This document shows positions 26,543 through 34,506 of a stretch of 57,007 bases of DNA, in pieces. A program made the translations under genes and the position numbers. Source of the DNA: JAUIAI01 sp049680625 (GTDB taxonomy: Bacteria; Pseudomonadota; Gammaproteobacteria; Burkholderiales; Burkholderiaceae_E); assembly GCA_049680625.1 (NCBI GenBank), contig JBAUID010000214.1, positions 1-57,007 on the forward strand, written 5' to 3'. The stretch's first letter is position 1. Each line of letters opens with the position of its first letter. The notes under the pieces were generated by a model. The model did not search any database. It saw only the letters and a list, made by a program, of their open reading frames with translations, and was not told where the DNA came from.

Positions 26543-27574
26543 TCAGGATGCCAGTCGCTGGGACAAAGCAACGTATTGATCAACCTTGGCACGTGCGGCA
26601 CCTGAGGCAACGGTTTTCCGGGCAATAGCAATCCCTTGTTCAATTGAATTGGCCAGACCACCAACGTATAAGGCGGCACCACTGTTCAACAGCACAATTT
26701 CCCGGGCCGTGCTTTCTTCGTTATCCAGGGCACCGAGCACCATGGCACGTGACTCAAGTGCCCCGCTAACCTGTAAGTCGCGATTGCTGTGCATGGCCAG
26801 GCCAAAGTCTTCGGGATGAATTTCGTATTCGGTAACCTCACCATCCTTCAGTTCGCCAACCATGGTCGCCGCCCCAAGCGAAATTTCATCCATGCCATCT
26901 TTGCCATACACAACCAGGGCACGCTGGGCGCCGAGACGCTGCAGGCAACGCACGTGAATACCAACCAGATCAGGATGGAAAACGCCCAGCAAAATATTTG
27001 GCGCTCCTGCCGGATTGGTCAGCGGGCCAAGAATATTGAAAATTGTCCGAACCCCCAACTCTTTGCGCACCGGGGCTACATTTTTCATCGCCGGATGATG
27101 GGTCTGGGCAAACATAAAACCGATACCACATTCACGAATTGCCAGGGCAACTTGCTCAGAAGACAACATGATGTTGACTCCGAGAGATTCCAGGACATCC
27201 GCACTGCCAGAGTTGGAAGACACGCTGCGGTTACCGTGCTTTGCCACTTGCGCACCAGCCGCTGCGGCCACGAACATTGAAGCGGTCGAAATATTAAACG
27301 TCTGAGAACCATCACCACCGGTACCCACAATGTCGATAAAGTGGGGCCCGGCATCAACATGAACCTTGTTAGCAAAATCGCGCATCACCTCGGCTGCTGC
27401 AGTGATTTCGCCAACGGTTTCTTTTTTGACACGCAACCCGACAAGCAATGCGGACATCAGCCCGGCCGGCATTTCACCGGACATAATGAGCCGCATCAGC
27501 TGACGCATTTCGTCCGGAAAAATTTCACGATGGTCAATGCATCGCTCGATTGCTTCTTGTGGGGTGATTGGCAT
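26543..27574 (-). CDS. trpD: Anthranilate phosphoribosyltransferase
   Basis: Protein of 343 aa that transfers the phosphoribosyl group of PRPP to anthranilate. The PRPP-binding GTGGDGSQTFNIST and the following KHGNRSVSSNSGSADVLE motif are intact, as is the MKNVAPVRKELGVRT segment. Normal length. It lies 40 nt upstream of trpC and 24 nt downstream of trpG, in the same operon. Confidence 0.97.
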   Translation of the reverse strand: MPITPQEAIERCIDHREIFPDEMRQLMRLIMSGEMPAGLMSALLVGLRVKKETVGEITAAAEVMRDFANKVHVDAGPHFIDIVGTGGDGSQTFNISTASMFVAAAAGAQVAKHGNRSVSSNSGSADVLESLGVNIMLSSEQVALAIRECGIGFMFAQTHHPAMKNVAPVRKELGVRTIFNILGPLTNPAGAPNILLGVFHPDLVGIHVRCLQRLGAQRALVVYGKDGMDEISLGAATMVGELKDGEVTEYEIHPEDFGLAMHSNRDLQVSGALESRAMVLGALDNEESTAREIVLLNSGAALYVGGLANSIEQGIAIARKTVASGAARAKVDQYVALSQRLAS

Positions 27575-27598
27575 TACCTGTCTCCTTACTTGATCCCG

Positions 27599-28189
27599 TT
27601 AGCCCGCCGGCAGGCTGGCCTCAATACCAGCACGCTGTAAAAAAGCATAAAGCATCTGGTGGCCGTATTCTGATTCAATCGACTCCGGGTGAAACTGCAC
27701 CCCTTCGACATCTAATTCACGGTGTCGTATGCCCATGATTTCACCATCACTCGTCTGTGCTGTGGGCTCAAGGCAGTCAGGCAGATCGGTGATCGCCAGG
27801 GAATGGTACCTAACGACGTCGACAGAGGCTGGCAAACCGGCAAAGACACCAACATTTGTATGCTGCAAGCGATCAACTTTGCCATGCATCACCCGCGCCG
27901 CTTTGGTCAGCCGAGCTCCAAAATGCATTCCAATCGCCTGGTGGCCAAGACAAACGCCCAGCACCGGGACCACCCCCGCAAAAGCGGCAATGGCCTGCAT
28001 TGATACACCGGCTTGTCGCGGCGTACACGGCCCTGGAGATATCACTACCGCCCGGGGCTTCATGGTCACCAGTTCGTCAACAGTGGCTTCGTCATTGCGT
28101 AAGGTCACAACCTGCGCACCCAACTCACCAAAATACTGGACCAGGTTGTAAGTAAATGAATCATAGTTATCAATCATCAGCACGGTCAT
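27599..28189 (-). CDS. trpG: Anthranilate synthase glutamine amidotransferase subunit
   Basis: Protein of 196 aa, class I glutaminase that feeds ammonia to TrpE; the same protein type can also serve aminodeoxychorismate synthase (PabA). Begins MTVLMIDNYDSFTYNLVQYF. Catalytic nucleophile C80 in LGVCLGH, and H167 and E169 in VQFHPES complete the triad. It is first of the trpGDC set. Unlike in many relatives it does not directly follow trpE: an oppositely oriented gene lies between. Confidence 0.96.
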   Translation of the reverse strand: MTVLMIDNYDSFTYNLVQYFGELGAQVVTLRNDEATVDELVTMKPRAVVISPGPCTPRQAGVSMQAIAAFAGVVPVLGVCLGHQAIGMHFGARLTKAARVMHGKVDRLQHTNVGVFAGLPASVDVVRYHSLAITDLPDCLEPTAQTSDGEIMGIRHRELDVEGVQFHPESIESEYGHQMLYAFLQRAGIEASLPAG

Positions 28190-28299
28190 TACTGGCCCCT
28201 AATACTTGCGCGAATCATTGCTCTGGCAAACCGCGGGTTTCGTTGGTTTCCGGACGTTGTTGCGAATGTCACATCCGCCTTCCGTATTTCGTAACAAAT

Positions 28300-28312
28300 T
28301 GACCATTGGTCA
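28300..28312. promoter_or_regulatory. 13-bp palindrome upstream of trpG
   Basis: TGACCATTGGTCA is a perfect dyad around the central T. It lies 111 bp upstream of trpG, in the gap between trpG and the divergent CAP-domain gene. It could be a repressor site for either gene; there is no direct evidence. Confidence 0.3.
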
Positions 28313-28416
28313 TTACCGGGTACCGGCCATTGCCCCCCATAGCCCACGCTATACAGTTGACGGTTCTGGTTCTGAGCCGGACCATAATGAACAGACGAAT
28401 ACGGAGAATGCCAGGG

Positions 28417-29019
28417 ATGAAACCGATCACAGCCAGCATTGCCAACAATGCCAACAATGCCAGCTTTGCAGTGCTGAGCATTAGCCTGTTGCTCACCCTG
28501 GCAGCTTGCGGTGGCGACGCCAGTATCGCGCAGGACGACAACTCGACCGGCGGCCAAAACAGTAATGCAAACCCCGGCGACAACAGCGCCAATCTGACTA
28601 GTTTCCAAACCGACATTCTTGATCGGGTCAATGCCGTGCGCCTTCAGGGTACTGCCTGCGGAGGTAACACGATGCCGGCAGTGCCCAGCGTGCAATGGAA
28701 TACGCTTACCGAAGCCGCTGCCCAGGCCCATAGCCAATTCATGAAAGACAGCAACAATCTTAGTCACACCGGACAAAACGGATCCAGTGTCGGTGATCGC
28801 CTGACCGCAGCCGGTTATACGTGGTCTGCGGTTGGCGAAAACATTGCCGCTGGATATCCGACAGGCGCGGCCGTCGTACAGGGATGGATTGACAGCGTTG
28901 ATCATTGCCGCAACCTGATGAGTTCCAATTTTCGGCATCTCGGGGTTGCTGTTGTTCAGGGTGCGGCTACCAATAACTATGGTCAGTACTGGACAATGGT
29001 GTTGGCTTCTATGCGGTAA
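28417..29019 (+). CDS. CAP/SCP-domain (YkwD-like) lipoprotein
   Basis: Protein of about 200 aa. A signal peptide ends in the lipobox LAAC (residues about 24-27), followed by a Ser/Asn/Gly linker, then a CAP domain with DILDRVNAVR, WNTLTEAAAQAHSQFM, LSHTGQNG, VGENIAAGY, VVQGWIDSVDHCRNLM and YWTMVLA. CAP proteins of bacteria are extracellular and mostly of unknown function. ATG 28417 is chosen to give a normal signal peptide; ATG 28387 and 28408 are in frame. It lies on the plus strand inside the minus-strand trp region, between trpE and trpG, ending 13 nt before the trpE stop. Confidence 0.85.
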   Translation: MKPITASIANNANNASFAVLSISLLLTLAACGGDASIAQDDNSTGGQNSNANPGDNSANLTSFQTDILDRVNAVRLQGTACGGNTMPAVPSVQWNTLTEAAAQAHSQFMKDSNNLSHTGQNGSSVGDRLTAAGYTWSAVGENIAAGYPTGAAVVQGWIDSVDHCRNLMSSNFRHLGVAVVQGAATNNYGQYWTMVLASMR

Positions 29020-29032
29020 GAACTGCCAGGTG

Positions 29033-30577
29033 CTAAAGCTCACCGTTCAACCCCTCATCGAGCAACTCGGCAGCGCGGGTCAGGGCGCGGGCTTTGACTT
29101 CAGTTTCCTGCCATTCGTTTTCCGCAATCGAGTCGAAGACAACCCCTGCCGCCGCCTGAACGTACAGAAAATTATCGCGCACCACGCCAGTACGAATCGC
29201 AATGGCAACATCCATATCCCCTGAATAGCTGAGATAGCCGCAGGCACCACCGTAGATGCCCCGTTTGGTCGGTTCCAGTTCATCAATCACTTCCATTGCC
29301 CTGACTTTTGGGGCGCCGGTCAGCGTGCCGGCAGGAAAGGTGGCGCAGAAAACATCGATAGCATCAAGCTCAGGACGCAAAACACCTTCAACATTGCTCA
29401 CGATATGCTGGACGTGAGAATATTTTTCGATACCCATTTTCGCCGTCACCCTAACCGTGCCGGTTGCAGCAATGCGGCCCACGTCGTTTCGCGCCAGGTC
29501 AATCAGCATCAAGTGCTCTGCCCGTTCTTTGGGGTCGGACAGTAACTCACGAGCCAGCTCGTCATCCTGGGCCGGCGAAATACCCCGCTTACGGGTACCA
29601 GCCAGCGGACGGATTGTCACTTTATTGACCTTGCCATCGCGCGCACAGCGACGCTGGGCCGGCGGGTCCGCATCGGTGATGTCGACAGTTTCCGCACGGA
29701 CCAGGATTTCCGGCGACGCGCCGACGACACTGAAGTCGCCAAAATCGTAGTAGTACATGTACGGCGACGGATTAATCGTCCGTAATGACCGGTACAGTGA
29801 CAGGGCGGGATGCGGGAAGCGCTTGCGCAGGCATTGACCAATCTGCACCTGCATCATGTCACCTTCAATAATGTATTCACGTGCCCGGCCAACCGCTTTC
29901 AGATAGTCCGCTTTGGCAAAGTCACGAATCATCGGTTCGTCGGTCGCGCCCGGTGCGGTCAGGGCCGGCTCAATTACGGCCTCGCGCAGTCGCACTTGTA
30001 ACTGGCGCAGGCGACGGCGGGCCATGACATAGCTTTCAGGCTGCGCCGGGTCTGCATAAACAACGAGATACAACTTACCCGCCAGGTTATCGACGATGGC
30101 CAGCTCATCAACAAGCAGCAATTGCATCTCGGGCGTTCCAATGGGGTCGGGTTTGGTTGACGGCCCCAGACGCGGTTCGATATGGCGCACCATGTCATAA
30201 CCAAAATAACCGGCCAGACCTCCACAAAAACGCGGCAGCCCCGGACGCAGGGCGACCCGGTAGCGCGCCTGAAAGTCGCGCACAAAATCCAGCGGATTGC
30301 CACGTACCGATTCAACTATCTTCCCATCGGTCAGCACTTCAATGAGATCACCGGTCGAACGAACCATCGTCGACGCCGGCAGACCAATAAACGAGTAACG
30401 TCCGAATCGTTCACCACCGACAACTGATTCCAACAACAGCGTGTTAGCCCTGGACTGCCCTTCGGTTAGTTTCAGGTAAACAGACAGTGGCGTTTCCAGA
30501 TCAGCCAGACATTCGACCAGCAATGGAATGCGGTTATAGCCCTGGGCAGCCAGGGCGCGAAATTCGATTTCAGTCAT
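29033..30577 (-). CDS. trpE: Anthranilate synthase component I
   Basis: Protein of 514 aa that makes anthranilate from chorismate with ammonia from TrpG. The N-terminal LLESVVGGERFGRYSF region forms the tryptophan feedback site; the LLES serine is conserved. The chorismate-binding domain has GEVQ-like GDMMQVQIGQ, PAGTLTGAPKVRAMEVIDE and the final AGAG-like QAAAGVVFDS. Normal length. It follows gph after a 392-nt gap. The upstream sequence has no Trp-rich leader peptide, so classic attenuation is not evident. Confidence 0.96.
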   Translation of the reverse strand: MTEIEFRALAAQGYNRIPLLVECLADLETPLSVYLKLTEGQSRANTLLLESVVGGERFGRYSFIGLPASTMVRSTGDLIEVLTDGKIVESVRGNPLDFVRDFQARYRVALRPGLPRFCGGLAGYFGYDMVRHIEPRLGPSTKPDPIGTPEMQLLLVDELAIVDNLAGKLYLVVYADPAQPESYVMARRRLRQLQVRLREAVIEPALTAPGATDEPMIRDFAKADYLKAVGRAREYIIEGDMMQVQIGQCLRKRFPHPALSLYRSLRTINPSPYMYYYDFGDFSVVGASPEILVRAETVDITDADPPAQRRCARDGKVNKVTIRPLAGTRKRGISPAQDDELARELLSDPKERAEHLMLIDLARNDVGRIAATGTVRVTAKMGIEKYSHVQHIVSNVEGVLRPELDAIDVFCATFPAGTLTGAPKVRAMEVIDELEPTKRGIYGGACGYLSYSGDMDVAIAIRTGVVRDNFLYVQAAAGVVFDSIAENEWQETEVKARALTRAAELLDEGLNGEL

Positions 30578-30969
30578 TAGGTTTCATCATTGGTAAACAT
30601 TGAATCTTTGGTGTGTCCGGGCGAGTTATCGCCTGTCGGTTTCCCCCGGGTAGCACCGGCAAGAACCGTTCGGCAGCCGGCTTGCAGCGATCCGCGGTAG
30701 GCCGCGTTCAGTGCAGCGGCGTGAAGCATCGGCGAAAATCAGCAGCGAAAATCAGCGCCAGCTGCAGACGCGTCGCCAGGAGGCGTAAGCGCGTCGGATC
30801 TCCGTTAACCTGCCATGGGTTGAACACGCACAACAGCCCAATATTGTAAAAATATTGTTGGCTTGAACCGGGTGCGGGGACAACAGAATGGGCATGAGAG
30901 TTTTGACAGTGTTGTAGCGTTTCAGTGTTTAGAAACCTATTCAGCGAACAACCAATTCAGCGAATGAAT
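30578..30969. other. Intergenic gap between gph and trpE
   Basis: I see no gene here. It holds an AT-rich inverted repeat (CAATATT, 5-nt spacer, AATATTG) at 30839-30857 that also contains a minus-strand TACAAT -10-like box, so it may be an operator or promoter for trpE. No good -35 box is at the right distance. No leader ORF with tandem Trp codons was found on the minus strand. The right end holds three copies of a 10-bp direct repeat. Confidence 0.5.
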
Positions 30970-30981
30970 CTATTCAGCGAA
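30939..30981. repeat. Three direct copies of the gph 3' end
   Basis: attcagcgaa occurs at 30939-30948, 30955-30964 and 30972-30981. The right-most copy is inside gph and encodes its last residues; read with the preceding ct it contains the stop codon. The other two look like degenerate duplications of that end, spaced 16-17 bp. Confidence 0.75.
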
Positions 30982-31671
30982 TGAACCACCATCTTGCAAT
31001 AGCGCCGCTGAGACTTCTTCAACCGATGCGACTATACCATCACAGTCGATGCTGTGAACACTACGGCCCTCGTTATAGCCATAAGGCAAAATGAGCACAG
31101 GCATGCCGGCTGCCCGGGCCGCGGCTGCGTCGTTTACCGAGTCGCCGATCATCAGGCAATGTGCAGGGTCTAGGGAAAACCGTTGCGCCGCATGCAGCAA
31201 AGGGGCCGGATCAGGCTTACGCGTTGGCAATGCCTCTGCGCCAAGTACAAATTGAAAAAACTGATCCATCGAATGCATTTTCAGCAATGGTTCAGCAAAG
31301 GCCTGCGGCTTGTTGGTCACGCAAGCCATGGGATATTGACTGGCCGCAATCTGCCGCAGCCCGGCAAGCACACCGGGATACGCTCGCGCGCTACGCCCGT
31401 TCTCGCGGCGGTAGTGCCGATCGAATCCGGCGCGCGCGCTGGCAAACTGCAACGGATCAACCTGACCATCGAGTGAGTCAGTCAAGGCACGATGAATCAA
31501 GGCATCTGCGCCGCGTCCGACAAAACCAGCAATACGCGCTTCAGGAAGCGCTGCAAGACCGGCATCGGTACGCACCGCATTGGCAGCAGCAGCCAGATCT
31601 GCCGCGGTATCCAATAAAGTGCCATCAAGATCGAATATCAGCGCCTTGATCTGGGGCCAGCAAATCATCAT
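30970..31671 (-). CDS. gph: Phosphoglycolate phosphatase (HAD family)
   Basis: Protein of 233 aa. HAD hydrolase that removes 2-phosphoglycolate formed in DNA repair or by oxygenation. Motif I DLDGTLLDT (D14, D16), motif II near VTNK, lysine in RKPDPAPL and motif IV GDSVNDAAAA are all present, with a helical cap between. It overlaps rpe by 4 nt (ATGATG over the rpe TGA), so both are translated together. This rpe-gph-trpE order is common in betaproteobacteria and some gammaproteobacteria. Confidence 0.92.
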   Translation of the reverse strand: MMICWPQIKALIFDLDGTLLDTAADLAAAANAVRTDAGLAALPEARIAGFVGRGADALIHRALTDSLDGQVDPLQFASARAGFDRHYRRENGRSARAYPGVLAGLRQIAASQYPMACVTNKPQAFAEPLLKMHSMDQFFQFVLGAEALPTRKPDPAPLLHAAQRFSLDPAHCLMIGDSVNDAAAARAAGMPVLILPYGYNEGRSVHSIDCDGIVASVEEVSAALLQDGGSFAE

Positions 31672-32414
31672 CGCCCCTGACCCTTAACTGCAGCCATGCG
31701 CAACCGGGATATCACGCCGGTATACGAACCATCCGGGTCCGGCGCCGAGAACACGGCCGAACCGGCCACAAAAGTATCAGCTCCGGCGGCGGTCACCGCA
31801 CCAATATTGGATTCTTTGATTCCGCCATCAACCTGCAGGCGAATATAACGGCCACTTTTCTCGTAGTAGGCATCGAGGCGTCGGCGCACTGCCGTGGTTT
31901 TTTCCAGGGTTGATTCGATAAACGCCTGACCACCAAAACCCGGGTTAACCGACATCAGCAAGACCAGGTCGAGCCGATCAAGAATATAGTCGAGCACCGC
32001 AATGGGGGTTGCCGGGTTCAATACAACACCGGCAAGACAACCCTCATCATGAATTAACTGCAGGCTGCGGTCCAGATGGTCCGTGGACTCGGGATGAATG
32101 CTGATTCGGTTCGCACCGGCGGCTGCAAAGTCGGTAATCAGCCGGTCTGGCTTTTTCACCATCAGGTGTACATCGACCGGAATCGACACCAGCGGGGCCA
32201 CCGCGGCACAAACCATTGGTCCCACCGACAGGTTTGGCACGTAATGGTTGTCCATCACGTCAAAATGAATCCAGTCGGCGCCACTGCGTTCGAGCTGCAC
32301 CACCTCATCACCCAGACGTGCAAAATCGGCGGACAAGATGCTTGGGGCAATCACAATGCCTCTTTCATCGGTGGGCTGCGGTTTCACCGCGTTTCCGGAG
32401 GTTATCTGGGTCAT
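31668..32414 (-). CDS. rpe: Ribulose-phosphate 3-epimerase
   Basis: Protein of 248 aa that interconverts ribulose 5-phosphate and xylulose 5-phosphate. TIM-barrel motifs: IAPSILSADFARLG, HFDVMDNHYVPNLSVGP, MSVNPGFGGQAF, QVDGGI and AGSAVF. It is about 20 residues longer than typical at the N-terminus; ATG 32414 is the first with sensible sequence, though a start closer to IAPSILS cannot be excluded. It diverges from apaG. Confidence 0.95.
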   Translation of the reverse strand: MTQITSGNAVKPQPTDERGIVIAPSILSADFARLGDEVVQLERSGADWIHFDVMDNHYVPNLSVGPMVCAAVAPLVSIPVDVHLMVKKPDRLITDFAAAGANRISIHPESTDHLDRSLQLIHDEGCLAGVVLNPATPIAVLDYILDRLDLVLLMSVNPGFGGQAFIESTLEKTTAVRRRLDAYYEKSGRYIRLQVDGGIKESNIGAVTAAGADTFVAGSAVFSAPDPDGSYTGVISRLRMAAVKGQGR

Positions 32415-32437
32415 CGAAGAACTCTTTGCTGAGACGG

Positions 32438-32457
32438 CTACAATCACGGCATTGTAG
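32438..32457. promoter_or_regulatory. Inverted repeat with facing TACAAT boxes between rpe and apaG
   Basis: CTACAAT, 6-nt spacer, ATTGTAG. Each half is a -10-like hexamer for one of the two divergent genes, lying 26-45 bp from their starts. Good -35 boxes are lacking on both sides, so this may be a pair of weak promoters or a binding site. Confidence 0.35.
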
Positions 32458-32483
32458 ACGCTCAAAATGGACAAGCCATCTCG

Positions 32484-32876
32484 ATGGGTGAAAAAGAAAA
32501 CCAGCCGAAATACCAGATTCGGATTGCCATTGAGGCGAAGTTTGTACCGGAGCATTCAAATCCGGACAACAGGGAATACGCGTTTGCCTATACGGTCAAC
32601 ATCATCAACGACGGTTCCGTGCCCGCCCAGTTGATCAGTCGTCGTTGGATAATTGAAGACGAATCGGGTGAAATGATTGAAGTCCAGGGGCTTGGCGTGG
32701 TGGGCTACCAACCCTTATTGCAACCTGGCGAGCAATTCGAATACACCAGCGGCAGCCAGTTGCGCACGCCAACCGGATCAATGCACGGCAGTTACTTTTT
32801 TGTCGCCGAAGACGGTCACCGATTCGATGCGGACATCCCCGCATTTGTGCTCAGTACACCGCGCACTTTGCACTAA
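32484..32876 (+). CDS. apaG: ApaG (Co2+/Mg2+ efflux protein ApaG, DUF525)
   Basis: Protein of 130 aa, the family's usual length, forming a fibronectin-III-like beta sandwich. Seen: FAYTVNIINDGSVPAQLISR, VVGYQPLLQPGEQFEYTSG and GSMHGSYFF. Its biochemical role is unclear; in enterobacteria mutations affect cobalt resistance and magnesium efflux. Divergent from rpe. Confidence 0.93.
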   Translation: MGEKENQPKYQIRIAIEAKFVPEHSNPDNREYAFAYTVNIINDGSVPAQLISRRWIIEDESGEMIEVQGLGVVGYQPLLQPGEQFEYTSGSQLRTPTGSMHGSYFFVAEDGHRFDADIPAFVLSTPRTLH

Positions 32877-32964
32877 AACCCGGCCCAGGCAGCCTGGACG
32901 AATTTTCCAAACGTGCCATTCGACAACAGTTAATAGGTGATACACCGGCACCCCGTGTAAGCGG

Positions 32965-33108
32965 TCAGCGGTCAGTATCCTTTGATTCGTCTTTAGACAA
33001 ATGATCAACGGTTGTTGGTGGCCGTGGCCCGGAGCCGCGCATTACCCACCAGACGAAGGCCAGTACAACAATCAGGATTCCAAGCGCTTCGAGATAGAAT
33101 ACCCACAT
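32965..33108 (-). CDS. Small single-span membrane protein (47 aa)
   Basis: Short reading frame starting MWVFYLEALGILIVVLAFVW. It has one hydrophobic helix (about residues 3-23), a positively charged MRGSGPRPP turn, and a charged tail ending DESKDTDR. This topology, with well-placed charges, suggests a real bitopic membrane protein rather than noise. No strong ribosome site is visible. It sits in the 261-bp gap between apaG and mltA, on the opposite strand to both. I do not recognise a family. Confidence 0.5.
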   Translation of the reverse strand: MWVFYLEALGILIVVLAFVWWVMRGSGPRPPTTVDHLSKDESKDTDR

Positions 33109-33137
33109 AATTATTCGGACTGTGCTGGTAAATAGAA

Positions 33138-34460
33138 GTGAACCATTGTATCGGCTGTGCTCATCAGAAGCTCAGCGATTGTGGTCGGTTGGGGCGACAC
33201 CTGCCTGGACATTTTCTCGTGTCAGCAGGCATTGCTCTTGCCGGTCTGCTCCCGTCAGGCTGCGCATCGCTCGACAAGCCGGGTTTTGTTCGCTCTGGCG
33301 CTCAACCTGTGACCAGCCTGCCAGGCTGGTCACAGGAATCCGCAACCGGGCTGCGCAAAGCGATCGCTGCCCAATGCCGCGTCGCCGCCCTGGCTCCGCC
33401 ATGGCCTCGCCTGTGCGCGACACTTGAGCAGATCCCGACAAGCGAAGCGGCAGCAACAACTGCAACAGTCAAGGCAAGAACCTCCCACGGCCCATTGTCG
33501 GCGGCACGGTTGGCACATCATGCCAGCCTCGCCTCTGATGACTACCTGAAGCAGTGGATCCGGCAACATTTTGATGCCTGGCAGCTGATCAATCGGCTCG
33601 GCGCCGGCGACGGCTTGTTAACCGGCTACTACGAACCCCTGCTAACTGGCAGTCTGACCCGTGAAAACCCGGACCAGGTCGCGTTGTACGCCAGACCCGC
33701 CGACCTGATCGCCGCTGACCCGATGTTTACCCGCGGGCAAATAGAGACCGGACAATCCGATCAGCGACTGAGCGGACTGCAATTGCTGTGGTTGGACGAC
33801 CCAATCGAAGCGTTTTTTCTGCACATCCAGGGCTCGGGCAAAGTACGCCTGCGAGACGGCCGGATTGTGCGCGCCGGTTTTGCCGGTCACAACGGTCATC
33901 CCTACGTGGCTATCGGCGCCGAACTGATTAGCAAAGGGAAAATTCGCCGCGCCGACATGACGGCTGATGCGATCAAGCAATGGATACGGGCCAATCCGGT
34001 TGCCGGCCGCGAGCTGATGCACAGCAACCCAAGATTCATTTTCTTTAAACTGGACTTCAGCCAGCCCGACGGCGTCGGCCCGGCCGGATCAATGCAGGTA
34101 CCGTTGACATCCCTGCGTTCCGTGGCAACCGATAAACGATACTTGCCGGCGGGCTCACTGCTTTATCTTGACAGCCATCTGCCAGCGTCCCGCAAGCGTG
34201 CCGGGGCTGGCGACACCAATCGCAACGTCGCGAATCACGACCGCGATGAAGGCAAATCGCTGGTTGGCCTGACGCTGACCCAGGATACCGGCAGCGCAAT
34301 CCGTGGCGCAGTGAGAGCAGATTTATTTACCGGCAGTGGACAGCTTGCGGGCCAGCTTGCCGGCCAGATGAAACAGCCAGCCCGGATTTGGTTGTTGTGG
34401 CCAAAAGGCAAAGTACCGCCGGCTACAATTCCGGTCGCCCGCCCGGTGATTAATCCCTAA
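33138..34460 (+). CDS. mltA: Membrane-bound lytic murein transglycosylase A
   Basis: Protein of about 440 aa, an outer-membrane lipoprotein that cleaves peptidoglycan glycan strands to 1,6-anhydro products. A lipobox LPSGC lies near residues 38-42. The MltA domain has GDGLLTGYYEPLL, DPIEAFFLHIQGSGK and GFAGHNGHPYVAIG; the 3D domain follows with LVGLTLTQDTGSAIRGAVRADLFTG. The start is uncertain: GTG 33138 gives a long basic n-region before the hydrophobic segment. Confidence 0.93.
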   Translation: MNHCIGCAHQKLSDCGRLGRHLPGHFLVSAGIALAGLLPSGCASLDKPGFVRSGAQPVTSLPGWSQESATGLRKAIAAQCRVAALAPPWPRLCATLEQIPTSEAAATTATVKARTSHGPLSAARLAHHASLASDDYLKQWIRQHFDAWQLINRLGAGDGLLTGYYEPLLTGSLTRENPDQVALYARPADLIAADPMFTRGQIETGQSDQRLSGLQLLWLDDPIEAFFLHIQGSGKVRLRDGRIVRAGFAGHNGHPYVAIGAELISKGKIRRADMTADAIKQWIRANPVAGRELMHSNPRFIFFKLDFSQPDGVGPAGSMQVPLTSLRSVATDKRYLPAGSLLYLDSHLPASRKRAGAGDTNRNVANHDRDEGKSLVGLTLTQDTGSAIRGAVRADLFTGSGQLAGQLAGQMKQPARIWLLWPKGKVPPATIPVARPVINP

Positions 34461-34506
34461 CAAGTTGTATCGCGACGTTACCTAACCCATAAAGCAGTTG
34501 GGAGGA

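Noticed and set aside
26503..26682. Longer trpC with an extra 60 N-terminal residues
   Set aside because: The extra part overlaps trpD and does not resemble TrpC; the ATG at 26502 gives the normal start.
30578..30969. Tryptophan attenuator upstream of trpE
   Set aside because: No leader ORF with adjacent Trp codons or terminator/antiterminator pair was found on the minus strand.
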